From: Acidobacteriota bacterium
Lineage (GTDB): Bacteria > Acidobacteriota > Vicinamibacteria > Fen-336
Reading direction: 5' to 3'
DNA: 64,000 nt
NCBI GenBank assembly: GCA_011526565.1
Contig: WYBL01000147.1
Span: 32,621 to 96,620 of the forward strand
Positions 1-8,885 of the stretch are shown piece by piece. The position numbers were made by a program, and so were the translations under genes. Each line of letters begins with the position of its first letter. Positions within the stretch are counted from its first letter, which is position 1. The notes beneath the pieces were generated by a model that was not told the origin of the DNA, made no database searches, and worked only from the letters and a program-made list of their open reading frames with translations.

Positions 1-216
1 CGCGATCGCCTTGGCGGTGAAGCCGTCGCTCGCGTGCTCGTCCGCGAGGCCGAGCAGGACGGGCACGGCCTCCCTGCCGCGATTGGCCGCGATCAGCACG
101 TCGGCGTGCTGCAGCCGCAGCCGCTGGTCCTTGGGTCGCCGGGCGAGCTCGGCCTTGATGACCTCGAGCGCCTTCGGGTACTGCCGGCGCGTGATCAGAT
201 CCTGAATGTCGCTCAT
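1..216 (-). CDS. TPR-repeat protein, N-terminal part (cut by window edge)
   Basis: The reverse strand reads from an ATG at 216 and runs off the left edge, giving 72 codons. The protein begins MSDIQDLITRRQYPKALEVI and continues with alternating amphipathic helices (KALEVIKAELARRPKDQRLR, then a helix pair around AAVPVLLGLAD-like sequence), which is the spacing of tetratricopeptide repeats. There is no signal peptide, so this part is likely cytoplasmic. No Shine-Dalgarno sequence precedes the ATG; a promoter-like TTGACC-N17-TAGCCT lies just upstream. TPR proteins are scaffolds, and the partner and function cannot be told from this fragment. It is divergent from the permease at 270. Confidence 0.7.
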   Translation of the reverse strand, partial: MSDIQDLITRRQYPKALEVIKAELARRPKDQRLRLQHADVLIAANRGREAVPVLLGLADEHASDGFTAKAIA

Positions 217-230
217 GGTTCGGAATTGGC

Positions 231-259
231 AGGCTACGCCCCGGTCCGGGGCGGGTCAA
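231..259 (-). promoter_or_regulatory. Promoter candidate for the TPR gene
   Basis: On the reverse strand TTGACC (259-254) is followed after 17 bases by TAGCCT (236-231). The -10 ends 14 bases before the ATG at 216, so the leader would be only about 8 bases long and has no Shine-Dalgarno sequence. Seen by eye only. Confidence 0.4.
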
Positions 260-269
260 GCGGCGCAGC

Positions 270-3200
270 GTGAGTTTCCTCACAGGCGCCAGCCTGCGCT
301 TCCACGCGCGCGCGCACCTCGCGGCGGTGCTCGGCGTGGCCGTCGCGGTGGCGGCGCTCGGCGGCGCACGCCTGCTCGGCGCCTCGGTGCGCGACAGCCT
401 GCGCGCGCGCGCGCTGCTTTCGCTCGGCGAGGTGACCCACGTCGTGCAGTCGCCGCGCTTCTTCCGCGAGGCGCTGGCCGGGGAGCTGCGCGGGGCGCAC
501 GCCGCGGCGCCCGTGATCGCGCTCGACGCGGCCGTCGTGCAGGAGGGATCGGGGCGGCGCGCGGGCCGGGTCCAGGTGTTCGGCGTCGACGAACGCTTCT
601 GGAACCTGCAGGGTCGCGAGGGCGCTCCGGCGGCGCGCGAGGCGTGGATCAGCGCGGCGCTGGCGCGCGAGCTGGGCGCCGCCGTCGGCGACACGGTGCT
701 GGCACGGCTGCCGGCCGCGGCCGACGTCTCGCAGGCGTCGCTGTTCGGGCGCAAGGAGGCGCTCGGCCCCGCGCTGCGGGTGAACGTCGCGCGCGTGCTG
801 GAGAGCGCGGAGCTGGGCGCATTCGCGCTGCGGCCGAGCCAGCAGGACGCGCTCGTGCTGTTCGCGCCGCTCGCGCTCGTGCAGCGCAGCCTCGACCGGC
901 GGCAGCAGGCCAACGCCGTGCTGGTGGCCGCCGCCGAGGACTGGGACGGGAACGCGGCGCTCGCCGCCGCGGCCCGGCTCGAGGACCTCGGGCTGCGGCT
1001 GCGGACGGCGGACGACGGATCGCTGTCGCTCGAGAACGCGGGTGGCTTCGTCTCCGACCCCGTCGCCGCCGCGGCCCGCGCGGCGGGCCGCGCCGCGGGC
1101 GCCCGCGCCGAGGAGGTGCTGACCTACCTCGCCAACCACATCCGGATCGGCGGGCGCAGCGTGCCGTACTCGCTGATCGCCGCCGTGGCACCCGACCCGG
1201 CGCTGCCCGCACCCGCCGCGGGCGAGCCGCCGCCGCTGCTCGTCAACGACTGGGCGGCGCGCGAGCTGGACGCGAAGCCAGGCGACGCGGTCGAGCTCGA
1301 GTTCTTCCTGTGGCGGGAAGAGGGGCGCATCGAGAGCGAGCGCGCGAGCTTCCGGCTCGCGGGCGTGGTCCCGATCGCCGGCCTCCACGCACGCCGCGAC
1401 CTGGCCCCCGAGTACCCCGGCATCAGCGGCGCGGCGCACCTCTCCGACTGGGACCCGCCGTTCCCGCTCGACCTCGGCGCGATCCGCCCGCAGGACGAGG
1501 CGTACTGGGACGAGCACCGCGCGACGCCGAAGGCGTACCTCGACCTCGCCACGGCGCAGGCGCTGTTCGGCCACCGGCTCGGGCGGCTGACCTCGATCCG
1601 CTTCGCGGCGGCGACGCAGGGCGAAGCCCCGCCCCGCGACGCGCTGGAGCGGGAGCTGCTCGCGCGGCTGCCCCCGGCGCATCACGGGCTCGAGCTGCGC
1701 GCCGCGCGCGCCGAGGCGCTGCGGGCCGCGGCCGGCACCACCGACTTCGGCGAGTACTTCGGCTACTTCTCGTTCTTCGTCGTGCTGGCCGCGTTGCTGC
1801 TGGCCGGCCTGTTCTTCCGCCTCGGCGTCGAGCAGCGGCTGAGCGAAGCCGGGCTGCTGCGCGCGGTCGGCTTCACCAGTGCCGGCGTGCGGCGTGCGTT
1901 CCTGACGGAAGCCGCGGTGGTCGCCGCGGCGGGCGCGCTGCTCGGCGCGGCGCTGGCCGTGGCCTGGGCGCGGGTGCTGCTGCACGGGCTCGGCACCTGG
2001 TGGATCGGCGCCGTGGGCACCCGCGACCTCGCGCTCTCGGTCCCCGCAGCCGAGCTCTTCGGCGCGGCCCTGGCCGGTTTCGGTGCGGCGCTCTTCGCGG
2101 TCTTCCTCGCGCTGCGCGACCTGGCCCGGGCGCCGGTGCGCGGGCTGCTCCTCGGCGCGCTGCCGGCCCCCGTGGCGCGAGCGGCCGCGGCGCGCCGCGC
2201 GGAGCTGTGGCGCAACGGCTTCGCCGCGCTGGCGCTGCTGCTCACCGCACTCGCCGCGGCCCGCGTCGTGCCGGCCGTGGCCGGGTTCTTCGGCGCCGGC
2301 GGCCTGGCGCTCGGCGCCGCGCTCGCCGAGTTCCGCCGCCGCCTGCTCGCGCACGCGGGGGCGGTCGACTCGCCCGGCGCCCTGGGCCGCCGGGCCGCCG
2401 CGCTGGTGCCCGGGCGCAGCGTGCTGGCCGCCGCGCTGATCGCGTTCGCCTCGTTCGTGCTGGTGGCGCTGGGCGCGTTCCGCCACGAGCCCGAGGCCTC
2501 GCGCGAGCGACGCTCGGGCGGCGGCGGCTACCAGTTGATCGCCGAGGCGGTGCGGCCGCTGGCGTGGGACCCGTCGACTCGGGAAGGCCGCGCGGAGCTG
2601 GGGCTCGACGTGCCCGAGCTCGAGGGCGTGACGCTGGCGCGCTTCCGGCTGCTGCCCGGCGACGACGCGTCCTGCCTCAACCTGTACCGCCCGACCCGGC
2701 CGCGGGTACTGGCCCCGGCCCCCGGTTTCGCCGCCGAAGCGCGCTTCGACTTCGCGGCGTCGCTCGCCGCCACGCCCGAGGAGCGGGAGAACCCGTGGCG
2801 GCTGCTGGAGGCCGAGCCCACGGACGGCGCGATTCCGGCCATCGGCGACGCCAACACGATCCAGTACTCGCTGCACAAGGCGCTCGGCGACGTGATCGAG
2901 CTGCCGCGCGAGGGTGCTTCGCCCGTGCGGCTGCGGCTGGTGGCGAGCCTGCGCAAGAGCCTGTTCCAGGGCGAGCTGCTGATCGCGGAGCGCCACTTCC
3001 AGCGGCTGTTCCCCGAGGTCGACGGCTATCGCGTGCTGCTCGCGGAGACGCCCCCGGGCCGCGAGGACGCGGCGCTGCAGGCGCTCGAGCAGCGGCTCGC
3101 CGGAGTCGGCCTCGACGCGACGCCGGTGCACGAGCGCCTGGCGGCGTTCCAGCGCGTCGAGAACACCTACCTCGCCGTGTTCCAGGCGCTGGGCGCGCTG

Positions 3201-3545
3201 GGCCTGCTGCTCGGCACGCTCGGCCTCGGCAGCGTGCTCGTGCGCAACGTGATCGAGCGGCGGCGCGAGCTGGCGCTGCTGCGCGCCGCGGGCTACGCGC
3301 CCGCGGACCTCGACGCGGTCGTGCTCGCCGAGAACCGCCGCGTACTCGTCTGGGGGCTCGCGGCCGGCGCGCTGTCTGCGCTGCTGGCGGTCGCCCCCGA
3401 GGCGGTGCTGCGCGCGGCGCGGTTCCCGTGGGCGAGCCTCGCCGCCCTGCTCGCGGCGGTCGCGCTGTGCGGCTTCGCCTCGTCGCGGGCGGCCCTGCGC
3501 TACGTGCGCTCCCTGCCGCTGATCCCGTCCCTCAAGGGCGACTGA
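270..3545 (+). CDS. Large FtsX-family ABC transporter permease
   Basis: A 1091-residue membrane protein starting at GTG 270 (MSFLTGASLRFHARAHLAAV). A first membrane helix lies at about residues 15-35, followed by a long periplasmic domain. A cluster of hydrophobic helices with an FtsX-like core (about residues 495-670) follows, then a second periplasmic domain and a last FtsX-like block (about 960-1080, with ...VLVRNVIERRRELALLRAAGY...). The duplicated core and length resemble LolC/E- and YbbP-type permeases that move lipids or lipoproteins or work mechanically on the envelope. No ATP-binding partner lies beside it in the window; the gene upstream is divergent, so the ATPase is elsewhere or the protein is an orphan. 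Its 3' end overlaps the convergent PQQ gene by 14 bases. The substrate is unknown. Confidence 0.85.
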   Translation: MSFLTGASLRFHARAHLAAVLGVAVAVAALGGARLLGASVRDSLRARALLSLGEVTHVVQSPRFFREALAGELRGAHAAAPVIALDAAVVQEGSGRRAGRVQVFGVDERFWNLQGREGAPAAREAWISAALARELGAAVGDTVLARLPAAADVSQASLFGRKEALGPALRVNVARVLESAELGAFALRPSQQDALVLFAPLALVQRSLDRRQQANAVLVAAAEDWDGNAALAAAARLEDLGLRLRTADDGSLSLENAGGFVSDPVAAAARAAGRAAGARAEEVLTYLANHIRIGGRSVPYSLIAAVAPDPALPAPAAGEPPPLLVNDWAARELDAKPGDAVELEFFLWREEGRIESERASFRLAGVVPIAGLHARRDLAPEYPGISGAAHLSDWDPPFPLDLGAIRPQDEAYWDEHRATPKAYLDLATAQALFGHRLGRLTSIRFAAATQGEAPPRDALERELLARLPPAHHGLELRAARAEALRAAAGTTDFGEYFGYFSFFVVLAALLLAGLFFRLGVEQRLSEAGLLRAVGFTSAGVRRAFLTEAAVVAAAGALLGAALAVAWARVLLHGLGTWWIGAVGTRDLALSVPAAELFGAALAGFGAALFAVFLALRDLARAPVRGLLLGALPAPVARAAAARRAELWRNGFAALALLLTALAAARVVPAVAGFFGAGGLALGAALAEFRRRLLAHAGAVDSPGALGRRAAALVPGRSVLAAALIAFASFVLVALGAFRHEPEASRERRSGGGGYQLIAEAVRPLAWDPSTREGRAELGLDVPELEGVTLARFRLLPGDDASCLNLYRPTRPRVLAPAPGFAAEARFDFAASLAATPEERENPWRLLEAEPTDGAIPAIGDANTIQYSLHKALGDVIELPREGASPVRLRLVASLRKSLFQGELLIAERHFQRLFPEVDGYRVLLAETPPGREDAALQALEQRLAGVGLDATPVHERLAAFQRVENTYLAVFQALGALGLLLGTLGLGSVLVRNVIERRRELALLRAAGYAPADLDAVVLAENRRVLVWGLAAGALSALLAVAPEAVLRAARFPWASLAALLAAVALCGFASSRAALRYVRSLPLIPSLKGD

Positions 3546-4737
3546 CCGCGAGGTCGAGCGCGAGCGCGTCGCGCCGGTCGCGCAGGTAGACGCGGGTGCC
3601 GACGACCGTCGGGACCGTCCACGCGGGCGACGAGAGCAGCGCTGCCCTGGCCTGCACGGCGAGCCCGTCGGGACCGGGCCGGGCCAGCACCAGCTCGCCC
3701 TCCTCGGTGAGCAGCAGCAGGCGCTCGCCGACCGCGACCAGGCTGGCCCGCGCCACGCCGCGCTCCCGCCACAGCGTGCGCCCGCTGTCGAGGTCGAGAG
3801 CCAGCAGCGGCGCGCTCGCGAAGTCGCCGGAACTGCCGAACACGCGCCGGCCGAGGCGCACGACGTTGCCGAAGTGGACCCGCATCCGGTTGTGGGCCCA
3901 GAGCTCGCGGACCGCGCCGCCTTCGACCCGCAAGGCGCGGCTGCCGCCGCCGTAGCTCGAGCTCACGAACACCGTGCCGTCGTCGGCCACCACCGGCATC
4001 GAGACGTTGAGGCCGAACTCGGCCGGGTGCGGCACGCTCCACAGCACGCGGCCGTCGCGCGGGTCGAAGCCGGCGACCGCGTCCCAGAAGAAACCGATCA
4101 CCTGCGGACCGCCGCCGAGCGCCGCGAGCTGCGGCGACGCCGGCGAGTTGCGCCAGTCGCCCGCGCGCCAGCGCTCGCGGCCGTCCGCCTGGCCGAGCGC
4201 GACCAGCGCCTGGCCGGGTCCGCCGACGCTGACGATCACGGTGTCCCCGAAGGCGAGCGGGCTGGCCGCGTAGCCGTTCACGCGCGGCGTGCCGCCGCGG
4301 CCGTGGACGAGCTCCTGCTCCCACAGCGTGCGGCCGCTGGCGAGGTCGAGCGCGCGCAGGTGGCCCGTGGCACCGACCGCGAACACGCGCCCGCCGGCGA
4401 CGAGCGGCGTCGCGTGCGGGCCCGGGCCGTTCTCCATCGAGTACCCGTCCGGGAACGGGGCGCCCCAGGCGCTCTCCCACAGCGTGCGGCCGGTTTCGGC
4501 GTCGAGCGCGACGACCACTTCTTCTTCGCCGCGACGCAGCAGGGTGACGAGCCGCCCCTCGGCCGCCGCGAACGCGGAGTAGCCCTCGCCGAGCGCCCGC
4601 CGCCACTTCACCTTCGGGCCCGCGTCCGGCCAGGGGCCGATTCCGGCGTCCTCGACCCGGAAGTCGCGACCGGGCCCGCCCCACTGCGGCCACTCGAGCG
4701 CCCCGGCGAGGGCGGCGACCAGGAGCAGGAACCTCAC
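3532..4737 (-). CDS. Secreted PQQ-type beta-propeller protein
   Basis: 401 residues from GTG 4737, which overlaps the previous stop as GTGA. An N-terminal hydrophobic signal (VRFLLLVAALAGALEWPQWG) is followed by repeated blades of the form ALDAETGRTLWES, ALDLASGRTLWEQ, GFDPRDGRVLWSV and ALDLDSGRTLWRE. These are the tryptophan-docking repeats of PQQ/BamB-like propellers. No dehydrogenase active-site domain is visible, so it is probably a periplasmic or outer-membrane-associated scaffold or binding protein and not an enzyme. It is the last gene of the PadR-ADOP-YHS operon and is a paralogue of the protein at 20686. The role is unknown. Confidence 0.85.
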   Translation of the reverse strand: MRFLLLVAALAGALEWPQWGGPGRDFRVEDAGIGPWPDAGPKVKWRRALGEGYSAFAAAEGRLVTLLRRGEEEVVVALDAETGRTLWESAWGAPFPDGYSMENGPGPHATPLVAGGRVFAVGATGHLRALDLASGRTLWEQELVHGRGGTPRVNGYAASPLAFGDTVIVSVGGPGQALVALGQADGRERWRAGDWRNSPASPQLAALGGGPQVIGFFWDAVAGFDPRDGRVLWSVPHPAEFGLNVSMPVVADDGTVFVSSSYGGGSRALRVEGGAVRELWAHNRMRVHFGNVVRLGRRVFGSSGDFASAPLLALDLDSGRTLWRERGVARASLVAVGERLLLLTEEGELVLARPGPDGLAVQARAALLSSPAWTVPTVVGTRVYLRDRRDALALDLAVSRP

Positions 4738-5756
4738 GGGCGCAGCACGAAGACCGCGGGGTCGGGTTCGGGGTTGGCGACGATCGCCTCGAAAGCGAGC
4801 GCCCGCTCGGGCGGCACGCCGGCCGGCAGGCGCCGGAACGGGGCCCGCACCGCGCCCACGGCGCGCCAGTCCTCCCAGCGCTCGGTGACGAGGCCGACGC
4901 GGCCGCCGTCGCCGCGGCCCGTCACGCGCACAGCCTGAGGCACCCCGTCGGCGCCCAGCAGCAGGGTGACGACACGGCCGTCGAGGTCCAGCTCGAGCAA
5001 GTGCAGGCCGCCCTCTTCGCCGCGCAACACCGGCGCGAGCCGCGCACCGTCGCGTGCCAGCGCGCGCAGCAGCGCAGCGGGGTGCAGCGCGTGCTCGCGT
5101 CGGAGGGCTCGGACCTGCGCCGCCCGCAGCGGGCGGCGGCCGCGGCCGGCGTCGGCGACGGCCCCCTCCGGGGTGACGATCTCGGCGATCAGGAAGCGGT
5201 CGAAGCGGCGGTCGAGGCGCAGGTGGCCCGCTGCGAAGTCGAAGCGGCGCTGGACCGAGCGGGTTCCGGTTGCGGCTTGCTCCTGCCAGCGTTCGAGGGC
5301 GCGCCAGGCGGCCGCGCCGCCGGTCGCCGCCAGCGCGCGCGCGGCCCACTCGTCGCCGGCGCGGCGCGCGGCCGGCGTCCACGGCGCGCGTTCCGGGTCG
5401 TGCTCGAGGTAGGCCCGTGGCTCGGCGACGAAGGCGGTCCGGCACTCGGGCGAGCCGAACAGGTACAGGCGTCCGTCGTGGACGGCGAACAGGTCGGGCG
5501 AACCCGCCGTCGTGCCGCCCATGCGGGCGCAGATACCGCCGTTCTGTACGGCGTAACGCGCGGGCTCGGCGTCGAAGCGCGCGCGGGTGGCCTCGCTCTC
5601 GAACAGGTAGGTGAAGCCTTCGTGCTCGCGCGCGAGTTCGTCGCGGCCGTCGACCTCGGCGCCTTCGACGAGCCGCACGGGGTCGAGGCCCGTGAGCACC
5701 AGCGGCGCCTCGGGCGCGGTGGCGGCGGAGAAGAGCAGCAGCAGCGCGAAGAGCAT
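4734..5756 (-). CDS. Exported YHS-domain protein
   Basis: 340 residues from ATG 5756, in a four-base ATGA overlap with the permease upstream. Residues 1-15 are a signal peptide (MLFALLLLFSAATAPEAP). A YHS domain follows at about residues 22-75 (LDPVRLVEGAEVDG ... FTYLFESEATRARFDAEPARY), a small fold known from copper- and other metal-handling proteins. After a second Cys-containing stretch (FGSPECRTAF) the C-terminal 200 residues resemble no family I can name. Coupling to an ADOP permease and a propeller suggests a shared periplasmic task, possibly metal-related, but that is inference. Confidence 0.8.
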   Translation of the reverse strand: MLFALLLLFSAATAPEAPLVLTGLDPVRLVEGAEVDGRDELAREHEGFTYLFESEATRARFDAEPARYAVQNGGICARMGGTTAGSPDLFAVHDGRLYLFGSPECRTAFVAEPRAYLEHDPERAPWTPAARRAGDEWAARALAATGGAAAWRALERWQEQAATGTRSVQRRFDFAAGHLRLDRRFDRFLIAEIVTPEGAVADAGRGRRPLRAAQVRALRREHALHPAALLRALARDGARLAPVLRGEEGGLHLLELDLDGRVVTLLLGADGVPQAVRVTGRGDGGRVGLVTERWEDWRAVGAVRAPFRRLPAGVPPERALAFEAIVANPEPDPAVFVLRP

Positions 5757-8413
5757 CAGGCCTCCCGCAGGGCGTGGAGCGGGTCGACGCCGGTCACGCG
5801 ACGGGCCGGCAGCAGGCAGGCGACGGCGGCGACGGCGAGGAACAGCAGGGCGACCAGGCCGTAGGTCAGGGGGTCTCCGCGGCCGACGTCGAAGAGCAGT
5901 TGCTCCAGCGCGCGGGACGCGAAGAAGGCGCCGAAGAGACCGAGACAGAGGCCCAGCGTGGCCAGCCGCAGGTGCTCGCGCAGCACCAGGCCCAGCACCT
6001 GCGCCGGCCGCGCTCCGAGCGCGAGGCGCAAGCCCAGCTCCCGGGTGCGAGCCGAGACCGAGTACGCGGTCAGCCCGCCGATGCCGGCGGCGGAGACGCC
6101 CAGCGCGAGGGCGGCGAACAGCCCGAGCAACGTGGCCACCACCCGCGCCGGCGCCAGCGACTCGCGGCGCACGTCCTCGAGCGTGCGCACGCGGGCGACC
6201 GGCTGGGTGGGGTCGATCGTGTGCACGGCCGCGACCAGCGGCCGTGACAGCGCCGAGGCGTCGCCGGTCGCCTTCACGAAGATCGAGGCGTCGAGCAGCG
6301 GCTGCTGCGCGAGCGGCAGGTAGAACGCCGGCGTCGCGTCGTCGGAGAGCCGGTACTGGCGCACGTCGCCGACCACGCCGACGACCTCGATCCACGGCGC
6401 CTGGTCGCCGTCGAAGCGGAAGCGGCGGCCCAGCGGGTCCTGTCCGCGCCACTCGCGACGCGCCAGCGCCTCGTTGACGAGGGCGACCCGCGGCGAGTCG
6501 GCGCCGTCGTCGGCCGTGAAGCCGCGGCCGCGCACGAGCGGCACCGCCAGGGCGCGGAAGTAGTCGGGGCTGGCGACGCGGATGTCCGCCCGTGGCAGCG
6601 GGGCGTCGGCGGCGACGTCGCGGCCTTCGACCCGGAAGCGGCCGTCGAACTGGAAGGTCTGGTTGAGCGGCACGGCCTGCGACACGGCCACGGCAGTGAC
6701 GCCGGGCAGCTCGCGCAGCTTCGCGAGCAGCCGCTCGTGGAAGGCGGCGCGGCTGGGCCCGTCGGCGTACTTCGTCCAGTCGAGCGAGAGGCGGGCGGTG
6801 ACCACGTTGTGCGCCGTGAACCCCGGCACCACGCCCTCGAGCCGGGCCAGGCTGCGCAGCAGCAGGCCGGCGCCGACCAGGACGACGAACGCGAAGGCGA
6901 GCTGCGCGACGACCAGCCCGGCCCGGGCGCGGACCCCGCCGGGCGCCGCGCCGCCGCTGCGGCCGTCCTGCCTGAGCGACGCGGCGACGTCCGGGGCCAG
7001 GGCGAAGGCCGGCACCGCCGCCAGCGTCAGCGTGCTGACCAGCACCAGCAGCGCGGACCAGCCGACGAGCGCCAGGTCGACGCCCAGCTCCGTCCCGCGC
7101 GGCGTGAAGCCCGCCACCCAGCCCGCCAGCAACTGGTAGCCCAGCGCGCCCAGGGCCAGCCCGGCGAGGCCTCCGAGTCCGGCCAGCAGCGCGGCTTCGA
7201 CCAGCAGCTCGCGGAACAGGCGCAGCCGGCCGGCGCCCAGCGCGGCGCGCACGGCCAGCTCGCGCTCGCGGCGCAGCAGGCGCGCCAGCATCAGGTTGGC
7301 CGCGTTGCCGCAGGCGACCAGCAACACCAGGCCCGCGGTCGCGAGCAGCACCAGGAGCGGCGTGCGCGCGTCGGCCGTCAGCTCCTCGTGCAGCGGTCGC
7401 AACTGGGCGCGCAGGCCGCGGCTCGCGGGGTAGGCGTCGGGGTGGTCGCGCACCAGCGCCGCCGCCGCCGCGTCGAGTTCCGCCTGGCCGGCGGCGACGC
7501 TCGTGCCGGGCCGCAGGCGGCCGATCACCGCCAGCATCCGCGCGTCGCGGCGCGTGCGCACCTGTTCGCGGTTGCGGAACGGGCAGGCCGAGACCGGCAT
7601 CCACACGTCGTTGTCGTCGGGCCACGCCGGCAGCGGCGGCAAGACGCCGACCACGCGGTGCTTGTGGTCGTTCATCTCGACCAGGCGCCCGACGACGTCG
7701 GGATCGGCGCCCAGCTCGCGGCGCCAGAAATCGTCGGAGAGCAGCAGCACCGGTTCCGCGGCGTGCCCCTGGTCGTCGGCGCGGAAGCCGCGGCCCTGCG
7801 CCACCTCGACGCCGAGCAGGTCGAAGTAGTGGGCGGAGACGACCCCCGTCTGCACCCGCCGCGGTTCGCCGAAGCCGAGCAGGCCGAACGCCATCGAGTG
7901 GTACTCGGCGAGCTCCGCGAAGGCCCCGACCCGCGCGTCGTAGTCGGCCAGCTCGGTCGGCGAGACGCCGATCTCGGTCTCGCCCGAGAGCGGCTCCGAC
8001 TGCGCCAGGCGCACCAGCTCGCCCGCCGCCGGGAACGGCAGCGGCCGGATCAGCACGCCGTGCACGACGCTGAAGATCGCGGTGTTGGCGCCGAGGCCGA
8101 GCGCCAGCGTCAGCACGACCGCGCCGACGTAGCCCGGGCTGCCGCGCAGCGAGCGCCCGGCGCGGCGCAGGTCGCCGCCGAGGTCGAACAGCGGCGACAC
8201 GCGCCGCCGGTCGCGACAGGCGTCCTTGACCGCGTCGACGCTGCCGAAGGCGAGCTGCGCGCGGCGCCGGGCCTCGTCCGGGGCGAGGCCGCGGGCGAGG
8301 TTCTGCTCGTACTCCATCTCGAGGTGGGCGCGCAGTTCGGCGTCCATCTCGCGCTCGACGGCGCGGCGCTCGAACAGCGGCCGCAACACGCGCCCGAAGA
8401 AGCCGCGCTTCAA
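5756..8413 (-). CDS. ADOP-family FtsX/MacB-type permease
   Basis: 885 residues from TTG 8413, which overlaps the padR stop as TTGA; the protein starts LKRGFFGRVLRPLFERRAVE. An N-terminal cytoplasmic helical prefix (about residues 1-85, ending in the ARRRAQLAFGSVDAVKDACR signature) precedes helix 1 (about 93-113), a MacB-type periplasmic domain, an FtsX block, a second periplasmic domain and a second FtsX block ending ARRVTGVDPLHALREA. This is the layout of acidobacterial duplicated orphan permeases, which lack a dedicated ATPase gene and usually sit beside PadR regulators. The substrate is unknown; the neighbours suggest envelope traffic. Confidence 0.9.
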   Translation of the reverse strand: MKRGFFGRVLRPLFERRAVEREMDAELRAHLEMEYEQNLARGLAPDEARRRAQLAFGSVDAVKDACRDRRRVSPLFDLGGDLRRAGRSLRGSPGYVGAVVLTLALGLGANTAIFSVVHGVLIRPLPFPAAGELVRLAQSEPLSGETEIGVSPTELADYDARVGAFAELAEYHSMAFGLLGFGEPRRVQTGVVSAHYFDLLGVEVAQGRGFRADDQGHAAEPVLLLSDDFWRRELGADPDVVGRLVEMNDHKHRVVGVLPPLPAWPDDNDVWMPVSACPFRNREQVRTRRDARMLAVIGRLRPGTSVAAGQAELDAAAAALVRDHPDAYPASRGLRAQLRPLHEELTADARTPLLVLLATAGLVLLVACGNAANLMLARLLRRERELAVRAALGAGRLRLFRELLVEAALLAGLGGLAGLALGALGYQLLAGWVAGFTPRGTELGVDLALVGWSALLVLVSTLTLAAVPAFALAPDVAASLRQDGRSGGAAPGGVRARAGLVVAQLAFAFVVLVGAGLLLRSLARLEGVVPGFTAHNVVTARLSLDWTKYADGPSRAAFHERLLAKLRELPGVTAVAVSQAVPLNQTFQFDGRFRVEGRDVAADAPLPRADIRVASPDYFRALAVPLVRGRGFTADDGADSPRVALVNEALARREWRGQDPLGRRFRFDGDQAPWIEVVGVVGDVRQYRLSDDATPAFYLPLAQQPLLDASIFVKATGDASALSRPLVAAVHTIDPTQPVARVRTLEDVRRESLAPARVVATLLGLFAALALGVSAAGIGGLTAYSVSARTRELGLRLALGARPAQVLGLVLREHLRLATLGLCLGLFGAFFASRALEQLLFDVGRGDPLTYGLVALLFLAVAAVACLLPARRVTGVDPLHALREA

Positions 8414-8742
8414 GCGAGCCCCAGCACACGATCGACGGCGGCCGAGAGCCGCTGCCAGTCGGCGGTGTCGGCGGCCAGCCGCTCGCGGCCGGCGCGGGTG
8501 AGGCGGTAGAACTTGGCACGGCGGTTGTTCTCGCTCTGGCCCCACTCGGAGGCGATCAGCCCGTCCTCTTCCAGCCGGTACAGCGCCGGGTACAGCGAAC
8601 CCTGCCCCACCTGGAGCACGTCCTGCGAGACCTGCTGGATGCGCTGCGCGATGCCCCAGCCGTGGTTGTCGCCCTGCGACAGCGTCTTCAGGATCAGCGC
8701 GTCCAGCGTGCCCTGCAGCAGGTCGGGGCGGGCGTCGGCCAT
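8410..8742 (-). CDS. PadR-family transcriptional regulator
   Basis: 110 residues from ATG 8742, preceded by a clear AGGAG ribosome site. The sequence LLQGTLDALILKTLSQGDNH, then GQGSLYPALYRLEEDGLI and RAKFYRLTRAGRERL, is the PadR winged helix: the recognition helix lies at about residues 45-60 and the wing ends in the YxLTxxG motif. Short PadR proteins of this type are repressors that control the permease encoded directly downstream. The permease start overlaps its stop (TTGA). The upstream region holds repeated TGTCGAA/TTCGACA elements suited to autoregulation. Confidence 0.92.
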   Translation of the reverse strand: MADARPDLLQGTLDALILKTLSQGDNHGWGIAQRIQQVSQDVLQVGQGSLYPALYRLEEDGLIASEWGQSENNRRAKFYRLTRAGRERLAADTADWQRLSAAVDRVLGLA

Positions 8743-8751
8743 CTCGGGGCT

Positions 8752-8795
8752 CTCCTGTCGGGGTTCGACAAGAAGCTCGGCCCACTCCTGTCGAA
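8752..8795 (-). promoter_or_regulatory. Candidate PadR operator cluster
   Basis: Upstream of padR the forward strand has CTCCTGTCG at 8752-8760 and again at 8785-8793, 33 bases apart (about three helical turns). An inverted pair TTCGACA (8764-8770) and TGTCGAA (8789-8795) lies in the same stretch. One copy includes the padR ribosome site. A TTGACA lies on the reverse strand at 8801-8796, but I find no good -10 for it. Inferred to be the repressor-binding region of the divergent padR / metallo-hydrolase intergenic space. Confidence 0.4.
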
Positions 8796-8885
8796 TGTCA
8801 AGGGAAAGACGTTTCTTTGCAGTTTCGCGGGGTTCAGACCACTGGACGCCGGTGTAGTCTGCGGGTCTTTCGAAACGGAGGTCCG

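Noticed and set aside
234..3131. 965-codon open frame antisense to the FtsX permease
   Set aside because: Its Arg/Gln/Ala/Glu-rich composition is what the reverse of a GC-rich gene gives, no domain is seen, and the forward strand encodes a clear permease. Similar long antisense frames exist opposite most genes in this window.
8796..8801. TTGACA on the reverse strand as the padR promoter
   Set aside because: No hexamer resembling a -10 stands 16-19 bases downstream, so I kept only the operator repeats.
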